A DNA stretch of 64,000 nt from DASUPK01 sp963804595. GTDB lineage: Bacteria; Actinomycetota; Thermoleophilia; Solirubrobacterales; 70-9. Under the pieces are notes generated by a model. That model ran no database searches, had not been told where the DNA came from, and saw only the letters and a list, made by a program, of their open reading frames with translations. The stretch spans positions 248,001 to 312,000 of the forward strand of contig CAWDQZ010000009.1 in the NCBI GenBank assembly GCA_963804595.1, given 5' to 3'. Each line of letters opens with the position of its first letter. The stretch's first letter is position 1. Made by a program: the position numbers and the translations under genes. Of the stretch, positions 52,294-60,377 are shown piece by piece.

Positions 52294-53448
52294 ATGCCTC
52301 GGGGGACGCGCACGATCCTGCTCGCGATGCTGATCCTGGCCTTCGCCCTGCCTGCGGCAGCCTCCGCTCTCGTTCGCAGCGGGGGCGCCCACAAGGCCGT
52401 GAAGGCGAAGTCGTGGGTGGTCAAGGGCGCCGGCTTCGGCCACGGCGTCGGCATGAGCCAGTACGGCGCCTACGGCTACGCGAAGCACGGCTTCGGCTAC
52501 GGGGACATCCTCACCCACTACTACACAGGCACGACGATCGGCACGACCGCCGATCGGTCGGTGCGTGTGCTGCTCCGGGACGGAGCGCGCAGCCTCTCCT
52601 TCCGCGGTGCCGGCTCGGCGTGCGGCGCAGGCCTACGGCCGGGCAAGGGTTACGTGGCGAAGCGCAAGGGCGCCGGCGTCGTGGTCCGCAGCAAGAAGGG
52701 TCGGCTCATTGCGCGCTGCGGTGCGGCGATGACGGCTGCGGGAGCACCCACCTTCACGCTCGCCGGCAAGGGCACCTACCGCGGCTCGCTCGAGGTGAGA
52801 GCCTCGGGCGGCTCCCTCCAGGCGATCAACGTGATCGACGTCGAGGACTACGTCCGCGGCGTGGTTGCCAGGGAGTCACCGGCGTCCTGGCCGATCGAGG
52901 CGCTCAAGGCGCAGGCCGTGGCAGCTCGCTCCTACGGGCTCTCGAGCGCGGTCGGCGGAGGCAGCTTCGATCTCTACGACGACACCCGGAGCCAGGCCTA
53001 CGGCGGTGTCAGAGCCGAGACCGCCAAGACCGACCAGGCGGTCAGCTCCACCCAGCTGCAGGTCGTGCTGTACGGCAGCAGGATCGCCCAGACCTTCTTC
53101 TTCTCGACCTCGGGCGGCCACACGGAGAACAACGAGTTCTCCGCGCTTGGCTTCGGCCAGCCGCCAGTCCCCTACCTGCGCGGCGTCGACGATCCCTATG
53201 AGGCCGACGCCGGCTCGCCGTACGAGCACTGGAAGCGGAAGTTCTCGGTCAGCCGGATCAGTTCCGCCCTCCGCTCGATCGGTCTGCGGGGCAAGCTCAA
53301 GAAAGTCCTCGTCACCCAGCGGGGCACCTCGCCGCGAATCGTCCGCGCCAGCCTGATCGGCAGCGGCGGCCAGACGACGGTCAACGGGCCTCAGCTGCGT
53401 ACCGCGCTCGGGCTGCCCGACACCTGGGCGTTCTTCAAGAAGAAATAG
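52294..53448 (+). CDS. Secreted SpoIID/LytB-domain protein
   Basis: A 384-residue exported protein with a signal peptide (about 1-26, ILLAMLILAFALPAAASA). The SpoIID/LytB domain is seen in VVKGAGFGHGVGMSQYGAYGYAKHG, INVIDVEDYVRGVVARESPASWPIEALKAQAVAARSYGL, and TFFFSTSGGHTENN. In Bacillus SpoIID is a lytic transglycosylase acting on denuded glycan strands, with a catalytic Glu; the Glu in VARESPASWP is present here. In non-sporulating Actinobacteria such proteins probably remodel peptidoglycan. It is divergent from the aldehyde dehydrogenase. Confidence 0.9.
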   Translation: MPRGTRTILLAMLILAFALPAAASALVRSGGAHKAVKAKSWVVKGAGFGHGVGMSQYGAYGYAKHGFGYGDILTHYYTGTTIGTTADRSVRVLLRDGARSLSFRGAGSACGAGLRPGKGYVAKRKGAGVVVRSKKGRLIARCGAAMTAAGAPTFTLAGKGTYRGSLEVRASGGSLQAINVIDVEDYVRGVVARESPASWPIEALKAQAVAARSYGLSSAVGGGSFDLYDDTRSQAYGGVRAETAKTDQAVSSTQLQVVLYGSRIAQTFFFSTSGGHTENNEFSALGFGQPPVPYLRGVDDPYEADAGSPYEHWKRKFSVSRISSALRSIGLRGKLKKVLVTQRGTSPRIVRASLIGSGGQTTVNGPQLRTALGLPDTWAFFKKK

Positions 53449-53457
53449 CGGACGTCG

Positions 53458-54450
53458 CTAGCCGTCGGGATAGGGCTGCAACGGGATTCCGTGATCGCGG
53501 TCGCGGGTTCCGAACTCGTACGCAGCGGCGCCCTTGACGGTGAGCGTCTGGGCCGGGCGGCCGTCGAGCCGGACGTGGAGCTCCAGGTCCGAGATCGAGC
53601 AGTTGAGCGTGTTGTGCTCGGGCCCGACCGGGTCGGCGTAGACCCAGGCGACGAAGTCCTTGGCCGGCGCCCTGACGCGGCCGCTCACGCGCGCGTCCTT
53701 GCCCTTGAGCTCGAAGCTCGCGGCGGTCGGCGCCTCGGAGACCTGGGTGCTCGGGATATGCCCGAAGCCCCCGAGGCGATGCGCTCGGCCGTCGAGGAAG
53801 AGCATTCCGTTCCCCACCCAGGGGGTCGTGCGGCCGCCGACCTTGATCCGGCCGACCGCCATGTCGAAGTAGTCCTCGGGTGAGTGGTCCTCGAAGCCGG
53901 AGCCCTGGATCCAGACCCAGCGCTCGGCGTGCTCTGCACCCCAGTTGTGGCCGATCATCCCGCGCCAGCCCTCCACCTCGATTCGCTCGCCGTCCAGCTC
54001 CAGATGACCGTTGAAGACGGCATCCGGATACGGACTGAGGAACTTCGTCTTCGGCAGGGGCGCGCGGTAGAGGAAGTCCCGGGGCAGGTGATGGAACGGC
54101 TCATGGTCGTCGGCGAAGGTGAGGTCCCAGCTCGCATCGAGGGCGTCGGTCTCGACCCGTCCGACCGCTCGCCCGTCGGTGAGGGTGGCGTCGGCGACGC
54201 GAATGTAGGTCCGCGCGTCGGCCGCGAGCTCCTCCGCACCGAACTGACGCTTGGTCGCCCGCGGCCCCGCCGCGCTCGAGTCGAAGAGGACGAACCAGAG
54301 CGCGCAGGTCGCCGGCTCTCCCGGGCGCTTGTGGACGGTGTGCCGGATCCAGGCGGCGCGGCCGCCGCCGGGCGCGGTGAGCTTCAGATAGAAGCTCTCG
54401 TAGTGCCCGGCCTTCTCCGGGATCTCCGGGAATCGCGCCTGGGTGCGCAC
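53458..54450 (-). CDS. AttH/CrtC-like lipocalin-fold protein
   Basis: A 330-residue protein resembling the AttH and hydroxyneurosporene-synthase (CrtC) lipocalin-like group. The diagnostic stretch is IEVEGWRGMIGHNWGAEHAERWVWIQG. The N-terminal half (YESFYLKLTAPGGGRAAWIRHTVHKRP) is a similar beta-rich module. The substrate and activity are unknown; hydrophobic ligands are likely. No signal peptide. The start is GTG 54450, with TAGCGT (54464-54459, minus) ending 8 bases upstream. Confidence 0.72.
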   Translation of the reverse strand: MRTQARFPEIPEKAGHYESFYLKLTAPGGGRAAWIRHTVHKRPGEPATCALWFVLFDSSAAGPRATKRQFGAEELAADARTYIRVADATLTDGRAVGRVETDALDASWDLTFADDHEPFHHLPRDFLYRAPLPKTKFLSPYPDAVFNGHLELDGERIEVEGWRGMIGHNWGAEHAERWVWIQGSGFEDHSPEDYFDMAVGRIKVGGRTTPWVGNGMLFLDGRAHRLGGFGHIPSTQVSEAPTAASFELKGKDARVSGRVRAPAKDFVAWVYADPVGPEHNTLNCSISDLELHVRLDGRPAQTLTVKGAAAYEFGTRDRDHGIPLQPYPDG

Positions 54451-54471
54451 GGCCGGGGACGCTATCGGTCG

Positions 54472-55719
54472 TCAGGAGGTGAGGCGCGCCGCTCGTGCGC
54501 GTACTTCGGCAGCCAGCTCGTCCGCGCCGGGCACCACCCGATCGCGCATCAGCACCCGCCCGGCAACGACCGTCGTGTCGACGATCGAGCCACCGGCCGC
54601 GTAGACCAGGTCAGTATCGAGGTCACCGGCGGAGAGCTCCGGATCGGAGCCGCGCAGGAGCAGGAAGTCGGCGGGCTGGCCAGGCTCGAGCGGAGTGCCG
54701 CCCACGACCTCTGAGCGCAACCCCCGCGCGATCGCGATCGCTTCGTCGGCCGGCAGCGTCGCCGGGTCGCCGCTCGAGTGCTTCTGGATCAGGGCGAAGA
54801 GCTTCACCTCCTCGAACATGTCGAGGTTCGAGTTGGACGAGACGCCGTCCGTGCCCAGGCCAATCGAGACCCCGGCCTTCTCCGCGCGCGGGTAGGGGAA
54901 GGATCCGCCGACGGCGAGCTTCATGTTCGCAGCGGGATTGGTGACCACGGTCGAGCCGCGCTCGGCGATCAGTTCGAGCTCGGAGTAGTCGAGGCGGGCC
55001 CCGTGGGCGAGCACCGTCCTCGGCCCGAGGAATCCGAGCTCGTCCAGGTAGGCGGCCGGCCGTTTGCCGTGTGTGTGGAGACAGTCCTCGACCTCCTGCT
55101 CGGTCTCGGAGAGATGGATCTGGAGTGAGATCTCCCGCTCGGCGGCCACCTCGGCGAACCAGGAGAGAGAGTCGGAGCTGACCGTGTAGATCGCGTGAGG
55201 GCCGAGGCTGGGTGAGACGCGCGGACCGGCCTCGGCGATGCGGTCGAGTGACTCGATCACCTCCCCCCGCATCTCCTCCCCCTTCGCAGCGTCGAGCTGG
55301 TCGATCATCACCGAGCTGACCTCAGCGCGGAGGCCCGCGTCGACCACGGCACGCGCGGCCTCAGCACCGTGCCAATACATGTCGAAGAACCGGGTGGTCC
55401 CCGAGCGGGTCATCTCCAGGCAGGCGAGGCGGGTCCCCCAGTAGACGTCGTCTGGGTGGAGCTTCGCCTCGGCGGGCCAGATCTTCTCCTCCAGCCACTC
55501 CATCAGGGGCAGGTCGTCGCTGAAGCCGCGGAAGAGGGTCATCGCCGCATGCGTGTGTCCGTTCACCATCGGCGGGCTGAGGAGCAGACCGTCCGCATCG
55601 ATCACGTCGTCGCCGATCCTCGGCTGGACCGACGGGCCGACCTCCGTGATCAGCCCATCCTCCTCGCGCAGTCCGACCGTTCGCCCATGGAGCGCTGCGC
55701 CGGTGACGGTGAGGCTCAT
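54472..55719 (-). CDS. mtaD: Amidohydrolase, 5'-methylthioadenosine/S-adenosylhomocysteine deaminase type
   Basis: A 415-residue metal-dependent deaminase. Metal ligands and substrate residues are in PPMVNGHTHAAMTLFRGFSDDLPLMEWLEEKIWP, SLGPHAIYTVS, LQIHLSETEQEVEDC, TVLAHGARLD and SIGLGTDGVSSNSNLDMFEEVKL. This pattern is that of MTA/SAH deaminases, which turn MTA into methylthioinosine. Its ATG overlaps the stop of the upstream nucleoside phosphorylase gene (ATGA), and the pair forms a salvage unit. Confidence 0.88.
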   Translation of the reverse strand: MSLTVTGAALHGRTVGLREEDGLITEVGPSVQPRIGDDVIDADGLLLSPPMVNGHTHAAMTLFRGFSDDLPLMEWLEEKIWPAEAKLHPDDVYWGTRLACLEMTRSGTTRFFDMYWHGAEAARAVVDAGLRAEVSSVMIDQLDAAKGEEMRGEVIESLDRIAEAGPRVSPSLGPHAIYTVSSDSLSWFAEVAAEREISLQIHLSETEQEVEDCLHTHGKRPAAYLDELGFLGPRTVLAHGARLDYSELELIAERGSTVVTNPAANMKLAVGGSFPYPRAEKAGVSIGLGTDGVSSNSNLDMFEEVKLFALIQKHSSGDPATLPADEAIAIARGLRSEVVGGTPLEPGQPADFLLLRGSDPELSAGDLDTDLVYAAGGSIVDTTVVAGRVLMRDRVVPGADELAAEVRARAARLTS

Positions 55720-56459
55720 CCGGCCGCCTCGGCGGTGAGGGCCGGCAGCACGCCTGCCAGAGCCTGCTCGAGCGCCGCGGCGGTTTCGTCGCGTCCGCGC
55801 CGGTATTCCTCGATGGTGAGCAGCTCATCCGAGATCCCGTTGGCGAGGTTGTCGACGGAGCAGATCGCCGCGTAGCGAAGCGAAGCCTCGCGGGCAAGCA
55901 CCGTTTCCGCCGCCAGGGTCATGCCGACCAGGTCGGCCACCCGCGCCAGCGCCCTCACCTCGGCGGGTGTCTCGAAGCGCGGGCCGATCGTCTGCGCGTA
56001 GACGCCGCCATCGGTCAGCTCGGTCTCGCCGCGCTCGACCCAGGTCCTCAGGATCGCCTCCCGCCAATCGCCGTCGAAGCCCGGAACCGAGTGGCCCCGG
56101 GGGTCGTCATAGAAGCTCGGGGCGGTCTCGGGCGCGTAGAAGTCGTTCGGGCAGACGAACGAGCCGACCTCGAGATCGATTCGGAGGCTCCCGGCCGAGC
56201 CGAGCGCGAGGACACGCCCGCAACCCAGCTCGCAGAGCGCCCGGATGTTGGCGCGGTGGTCGACCAGGTGAGCCGGTGTGCCCCTGTCGAATCCGTGCCG
56301 GGGCAGGCCGACGATCTCGCCCGCGTCGATGGCCTCTACCGGCCGCTCGCCGCCGATCTCGACCTCGACGCGCTCGCCCTCCACCGGGTGCGCCCCCTCG
56401 GGGAGGCTGTAGCCGTAGATCACGGCGAGCCGGTCGCCGGTCCGTCGGGGAGCGTCCAT
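55716..56459 (-). CDS. MTAP/PNP-type nucleoside phosphorylase (probable methylthioinosine phosphorylase)
   Basis: A 247-residue phosphorylase of the PNP/MTAP family. FDRGTPAHLVDHRANIRALCELGC, VLALGSAGSL, VCPNDFYAPE and the signature YAQTIGPRFETPAEVRAL are clear, with MTLAAETVLAREASLRYAAI supplying the substrate Met-Glu region. In true MTAP the base contact follows as Thr-Asp-x-Asp. Here the region reads CSVDNLANG with Asn, which suits a 6-oxopurine such as methylthioinosine rather than adenine. It is coupled to the MTA deaminase gene. TAGAGT (56472-56467) ends 7 bases before the ATG. Confidence 0.82.
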   Translation of the reverse strand: MDAPRRTGDRLAVIYGYSLPEGAHPVEGERVEVEIGGERPVEAIDAGEIVGLPRHGFDRGTPAHLVDHRANIRALCELGCGRVLALGSAGSLRIDLEVGSFVCPNDFYAPETAPSFYDDPRGHSVPGFDGDWREAILRTWVERGETELTDGGVYAQTIGPRFETPAEVRALARVADLVGMTLAAETVLAREASLRYAAICSVDNLANGISDELLTIEEYRRGRDETAAALEQALAGVLPALTAEAAG

Positions 56460-56483
56460 GGCGGCGACTCTAGTCCGACGCCG

Positions 56484-57563
56484 CTAGGTCCTGATGTGCA
56501 CCACGTCGCCGTCCCGCACGACGTAGTCGCGGCCCTCGATGCGGAGCGTGCCGCGGTCGCGTGCGCGGGCGTAGCCACCCGCGTCCACCAGCTCGTCCCA
56601 GGCGATCACCTCGGCGCGGACGAAGGCCCGCTGGATGTCGGTGTGGACCCGGCCGGCGGCGTCGTAGGCGGTCCCGCCGCGCGACAGGGTCCGGGCCATC
56701 GCCTCGTTGCCGGTGTCCGCGGTGAAGAAGCTGATCAGGTCGAGCAGCTCGAAGGCCGCGCGGATCAGGCGCTCGAGGCCGGAGCGCTCGATGCCGAGCT
56801 CGTGCCGCATCTCCTCGGCCTCGTCCGGATCGAGCTCGCGGAGCTCGGCCTCGACCCGTGCGGAGATCACGACGACCTGCGCCCGCATCTGCTCTGCGTG
56901 GGCGAGCAGGTCCGGCGGAGCCTCGGTGACGCCCTCATCGGCGTTGACTACGTAGAGGACCGGCTTGGCGGTGAGCGGCGAGAGCTTCCGCAGGGAGTCC
57001 GGGGCCGCCTCCGGCACGGGTATCTCCCGGGCGGGACGTCCAGCCGAGAGTGCCTGGACGACGGCCTGGAGCCAATCGCGCTCGGCGATCGCGTCCATGG
57101 CGCCGGAGCGAGCCTGCTTCGTGACGCGCTCGAGGCGACGTTCGGCGCTCTCGAGGTCGGCCGCGAGGAGCTCGGTCTCGATCAACTCCGCGTCGGCGAT
57201 CGGGTCGACCCTGCCCTCGGGATGCGCGACCGAGCCGGCGCCGTGCACCCGGATCACGTGGCAGATCGCATCGGTCTCGCGGATCGACGCGAGGAACTGG
57301 TTGCCGAGGCCCTCCCCCTGCGAGGCCCCCTTGACGAGGCCCGCGATGTCGTGGAAATCGATCGTCTCGTGGACGACCTCCGAGGAGCCCAGGGTGTCGG
57401 CGACCCGCTCCAAACGCTCATCCGGCACACCAACGACGGCGACGTTCGGCTCGACGGTGGTGAAGGGGTAGTCGCCCGTCTCTGCTCCGGCCGCGGTCAG
57501 GGCGTTGAACAACGTCGACTTCCCCGCGTTGGGCATGCCGACGATCCCGATCTTCATCGGCAT
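56484..57563 (-). CDS. ychF: YchF/Ola1-family GTPase/ATPase
   Basis: A 359-residue YchF. G1 is GIVGMPNAGKSTLFNALT, FTTVEPNVAVVGVPD is switch I, FHDIAGLVKGASQGEGLGNQFLA is G3, and G4 is VNADEG in place of NKxD, which gives YchF its ATP preference. The C-terminal TGS domain ends DYVVRDGDVVHIRT. It binds ribosomes and influences stress responses in other bacteria. The next gene downstream, separated by 24 bases, is the nucleoside phosphorylase. Confidence 0.95.
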   Translation of the reverse strand: MPMKIGIVGMPNAGKSTLFNALTAAGAETGDYPFTTVEPNVAVVGVPDERLERVADTLGSSEVVHETIDFHDIAGLVKGASQGEGLGNQFLASIRETDAICHVIRVHGAGSVAHPEGRVDPIADAELIETELLAADLESAERRLERVTKQARSGAMDAIAERDWLQAVVQALSAGRPAREIPVPEAAPDSLRKLSPLTAKPVLYVVNADEGVTEAPPDLLAHAEQMRAQVVVISARVEAELRELDPDEAEEMRHELGIERSGLERLIRAAFELLDLISFFTADTGNEAMARTLSRGGTAYDAAGRVHTDIQRAFVRAEVIAWDELVDAGGYARARDRGTLRIEGRDYVVRDGDVVHIRT

Positions 57564-57574
57564 CGGTTCGTCAC

Positions 57575-58066
57575 CTAGAGGGGCGCAATCAGGCCGAGGC
57601 CCACGCCCAGTGCCGCGCCCGCGAGCACGTCGGAGGGGTAGTGCATCCCGAGGTAGGGGCGGCTGGCCGCGATCGCCGCCGCGAGGATGAAGAGGAGGGC
57701 CGCCTCGGGGGCGATTCTCGTCATCGCCGTGGCGCAGGCGAACGACGAGGTGGCGTGCGCCGAGGGGAAGCTGAGGGAGCTCGGGGCTCCGCCGAGCGGC
57801 GGCAGCCCCTCGAGCGTGGGCCGGGGCCGCCTGACGATGACCTTGATGATGAAGTTCAGCCCGATCGCGATTGGGCCGAGCAGGCCCGCCACGACCCAGT
57901 CCTCGCCGTTGTCCGGATCGGCGAAGGCGAGCACGATTCCGATCAGGAGCCAGACGGCGCCATAGGAGCCCATCCAGCCGAGCGCCCTTCCCAGGGCCTC
58001 GATCGCGGGCCCGTGGAAGCGCGTCCGCATCGCGTACAGCAGGCGGTTGTCCAGGCGGGCGAGCAC
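57575..58066 (-). CDS. PAP2-family membrane phosphatase
   Basis: A 163-residue membrane protein with the PAP2 phosphatase motifs KVIVRRPRP (C1), SFPSAHATSSFA (C2, with the His acid) and SRPYLGMHYPSDVLAGAALG (C3, nucleophile His). About five helices. It dephosphorylates a lipid phosphate or undecaprenyl pyrophosphate. Long upstream in-frame sequence overlaps the divergent gene and is discarded. The start is GTG 58066, with TATCCT (58080-58075) ending 8 bases upstream. Confidence 0.87.
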   Translation of the reverse strand: MLARLDNRLLYAMRTRFHGPAIEALGRALGWMGSYGAVWLLIGIVLAFADPDNGEDWVVAGLLGPIAIGLNFIIKVIVRRPRPTLEGLPPLGGAPSSLSFPSAHATSSFACATAMTRIAPEAALLFILAAAIAASRPYLGMHYPSDVLAGAALGVGLGLIAPL

Positions 58067-58114
58067 GGCGGCGCAGGATAAGGGCGCGGTTGGGCTGACT
58101 GCGAGAATCAGCGG

Positions 58115-59113
58115 ATGGCAGAGACCGCGAACAGGGTGATGGTGCCCGGCTATCGGCACGTGCCTGGCAACCACTGCGGCTCGACGGCGCTCCGCAACCT
58201 GCTCGGCTTCCACGGCATCGAGATCTCCGAGGAGATGGCGTTCGGCCTCGGCGCCGGCGCCTGCTTCTACTACGTGGTCCTGGGCGAGCATTCTCCGTCG
58301 CGGTTCACGAACGGCCGGGCGGCGAGGCTCGAGGAGAACTTTCTGGAGCTCACCGGCGCGCCTCTGCGGCTCCGCACCGACGCAGACCCGGATGCCTCGT
58401 GGGTGATCGCCAAGGAGGCGGTCGACGAGGGGCGGCCGGTGCTGCTGCTCACCGACCTCTACTACCTCGACCACTACGGCCGCTCCGCGCACTTCCCGGG
58501 ACACGCCGTGGTGCTGGCCGGTTACGACGAGGAGCTCGCCTGGCTCTCCGACACTGCCTTCGAGGACCTGCAGACCACCTCACTCGAGGGACTGCCTGAA
58601 GCACGCCACTCGCAGCAGCCGCTCTTCCCGCTGGAGGGCCATGCGATCGACTTGCCGGAGGGCACGGAGATCGACCGCGACGACCTGCTCGCGCACGCCC
58701 CCAGGGCGATCGAGCGCGCGGCGAATCAGATGCTCGAGGCGCCCTTGGGCGAGTTCGAGGGCCTGGTGGCGCTGCGGCGATTCGCCGCCGAGGTTGGCGA
58801 TTGGCCGCAGGTGGCCGAGGACTGGCAGTGGTGTGCGCGCTTCCTCTATCAGGTGATCGAGCGCCGCGGGACAGGCGGCGGCAACTTCCGCAGGATGTAC
58901 TCGCGCTTCCTCGAGGAGGCCGGCTACGACGAGTCGGAAATCGCCGCCGAGGCGGCCGAAGACTGGGCGCGCCTCGCCACGGCGGCCCGCACCGCGAGCG
59001 AGCCCGAGCAGCCGGATCCCGCGCATTGGAAGTACTTGAGAGAGGAGGCGCAGCGGGTGCTCGACGCCGAGGAGCGCCTCTGGACCGCGCTGGCAGAGCG
59101 CTCTAGGACTTGA
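58115..59113 (+). CDS. BtrH N-terminal domain/DUF4872 protein
   Basis: A 332-residue protein resembling the BtrH family, whose namesake is the butirosin-pathway acyltransferase. The N-terminal domain has the cysteine-peptidase-like start YRHVPGNHCGSTALRNLLGFHG, then FYYVVLGEHSPSRFTNGR and SAHFPGHAVVLAGYDEELAWLSD, which supply a Cys-His-Asp-like triad. The second half, from about 200, is the alpha-helical DUF4872 region. No biosynthetic gene cluster surrounds it, so the substrate is unknown. ATG 58115 is the only close start. Confidence 0.75.
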   Translation: MAETANRVMVPGYRHVPGNHCGSTALRNLLGFHGIEISEEMAFGLGAGACFYYVVLGEHSPSRFTNGRAARLEENFLELTGAPLRLRTDADPDASWVIAKEAVDEGRPVLLLTDLYYLDHYGRSAHFPGHAVVLAGYDEELAWLSDTAFEDLQTTSLEGLPEARHSQQPLFPLEGHAIDLPEGTEIDRDDLLAHAPRAIERAANQMLEAPLGEFEGLVALRRFAAEVGDWPQVAEDWQWCARFLYQVIERRGTGGGNFRRMYSRFLEEAGYDESEIAAEAAEDWARLATAARTASEPEQPDPAHWKYLREEAQRVLDAEERLWTALAERSRT

Positions 59114-59714
59114 TGAAACGGGCGAAGTAGCCGAGGGCGTTCCCGGCTCGGCGCTCGTAGGCCAGCCCCGCCCCAGTCGCCCGGAGGCGCATCGGCGCCA
59201 GTCGGACGTAGTGCGGATCCCCGACCAGCTCGCCGACGACCAGGCGCCCGCCCGGCTTCAAGACTCGTGCCAGCTCGCGGATCGCCGCGTCCTGATCGGG
59301 GATTTCGCCCAGCACCGTGACGAGGTAGGCGGCGTCGAAGCTCCCGTCCTCGTAGGGCATCGAGGTCGCATCGGACCGGGTCGGGGTGACGTTGGCGAGG
59401 CCACGCTCACCGGCGCGGCGCATCGTGTGGTCGAGCATCTCCTGCTGGAGATCGACGACGTCCACCTCGCCGTCGGGCTTCACCCATTCGGCGACGTCGA
59501 GCGTGTAGTAGCCGGTCCCGGGACCGACCTCCAGGATGCGCTCGCCGGGTCCGGGGTCGAGGGCCTCCCTGAGGCGGGCGCGGGTGATCAGCGGGTGAGG
59601 TGCCTCGACCCAGAAGCGCTGCGAATAGGGGCACGCCGACGGGTTCTTCCGCCACCAGAGCGCCGCCCCGGCGATGGCGGCGGCACCGCCGATCACCAGG
59701 TGGCGAGGCCTCAT
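59103..59714 (-). CDS. SAM-dependent class I methyltransferase
   Basis: A 203-residue methyltransferase. A short N-terminal hydrophobic stretch (HLVIGGAAAIAGAALWW) may anchor it to the membrane. The SAM fold follows: ILEVGPGTGYYTLDVAEWV (motif I), VDVVDLQQEMLDHTMRRA, VTPTRSDATSMPYEDGSFDAAYLVTVLGEIPD (post I-II) and LKPGGRLVVGEL. A UbiE-like small-molecule or lipid target is likely. The start overlaps the upstream small gene's stop (ATGA). The 3' end overlaps the convergent BtrH-like gene by 11 bases. Confidence 0.87.
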   Translation of the reverse strand: MRPRHLVIGGAAAIAGAALWWRKNPSACPYSQRFWVEAPHPLITRARLREALDPGPGERILEVGPGTGYYTLDVAEWVKPDGEVDVVDLQQEMLDHTMRRAGERGLANVTPTRSDATSMPYEDGSFDAAYLVTVLGEIPDQDAAIRELARVLKPGGRLVVGELVGDPHYVRLAPMRLRATGAGLAYERRAGNALGYFARFIKS

Positions 59715-59926
59715 CCAGTGAAGCCGATGCGGTGCTCGCCCGGGGCGCCCCGCAGGAAGACGACCTGGCGGAGGTCGAGGGCGATGCTGCCGTCCTCGGT
59801 CTCGATGTCGGTCCAGCCGTCCGCCTTGTCGAGCTTCTTGCGCAGGTCCTGGACCTTGTCGTCGCTCATCCTCACGGCGACCACCTGGCCGCCGGCGAAG
59901 CCGATCTCGACGCGCCCGGAGGCCAT
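59711..59926 (-). CDS. Small hypothetical protein
   Basis: A 71-residue soluble protein, beta-alpha-beta by pattern: RVEIGFAGGQVVAVRMSDD, a helix KVQDLRKKLDKADG, then WTDIETEDGSIALDLRQVVFLRG. No family recognised; composition fits a small barrel or Roadblock-like partner. It overlaps the methyltransferase start by 4 bases and follows the epimerase by 25, so it is part of that run. AAAGGGTG precedes the ATG. Confidence 0.65.
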   Translation of the reverse strand: MASGRVEIGFAGGQVVAVRMSDDKVQDLRKKLDKADGWTDIETEDGSIALDLRQVVFLRGAPGEHRIGFTG

Positions 59927-59951
59927 CAGCAGACACCCTTTCGTCTGTGGC

Positions 59952-60365
59952 TCATGAATGAGCCTCCGACGGTTCGACGATCTCGGTCAGCACCCCGCCG
60001 GTCGACCTCGGATGCACGAAGGCGACTCGTGAGTCGCGAATCCCGACCCGGGGCTCGGAGTCGATCAGCTCGACCCCGGCCTCCTTGAGGCTCCCCAGCG
60101 TGCCGTCGATGTCTTCGACCGCGTAGGCCACGTGGTGCAGGCCTGGGCCCTTGCGCTCGAGATACCTGCCCACCGGTGTGTCGGGCCCGAGCGGACGCAG
60201 CAGCTCGACGTGGCCGTCGCCGACGTCGAGCAGCACCGCCTCGACGCCCTGGCTCTCGACAGTCTCGCGATGGGCGATCGGCATCCCGAGCGTCTCCTCG
60301 TAGAGCGCGATAGCGCTGTCGAGGTCGTCGGTGGCAACGCCGATGTGATCGATCCGGCCGAGCAT
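59952..60365 (-). CDS. mce: Methylmalonyl-CoA epimerase
   Basis: Interconverts (R)- and (S)-methylmalonyl-CoA, used with methylmalonyl-CoA mutase or propionyl-CoA carboxylase. The 137-residue VOC-fold protein has IDHIGVATDDLDSAIALYEETLG, VELLRPLGPDTPVGRYLERKGPGLHHVAYAVEDI and RVAFVHPRSTGGVLTEIVEP. The metal ligands His, Gln, His and Glu are in the usual places (HIGVAT, GLHHVAY, LTEIVE). TAGACT (60380-60375) ends 9 bases before the ATG and overlaps the stop of the DUF1385 gene. Confidence 0.9.
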   Translation of the reverse strand: MLGRIDHIGVATDDLDSAIALYEETLGMPIAHRETVESQGVEAVLLDVGDGHVELLRPLGPDTPVGRYLERKGPGLHHVAYAVEDIDGTLGSLKEAGVELIDSEPRVGIRDSRVAFVHPRSTGGVLTEIVEPSEAHS

Positions 60366-60377
60366 CGGGCGTGGAGT

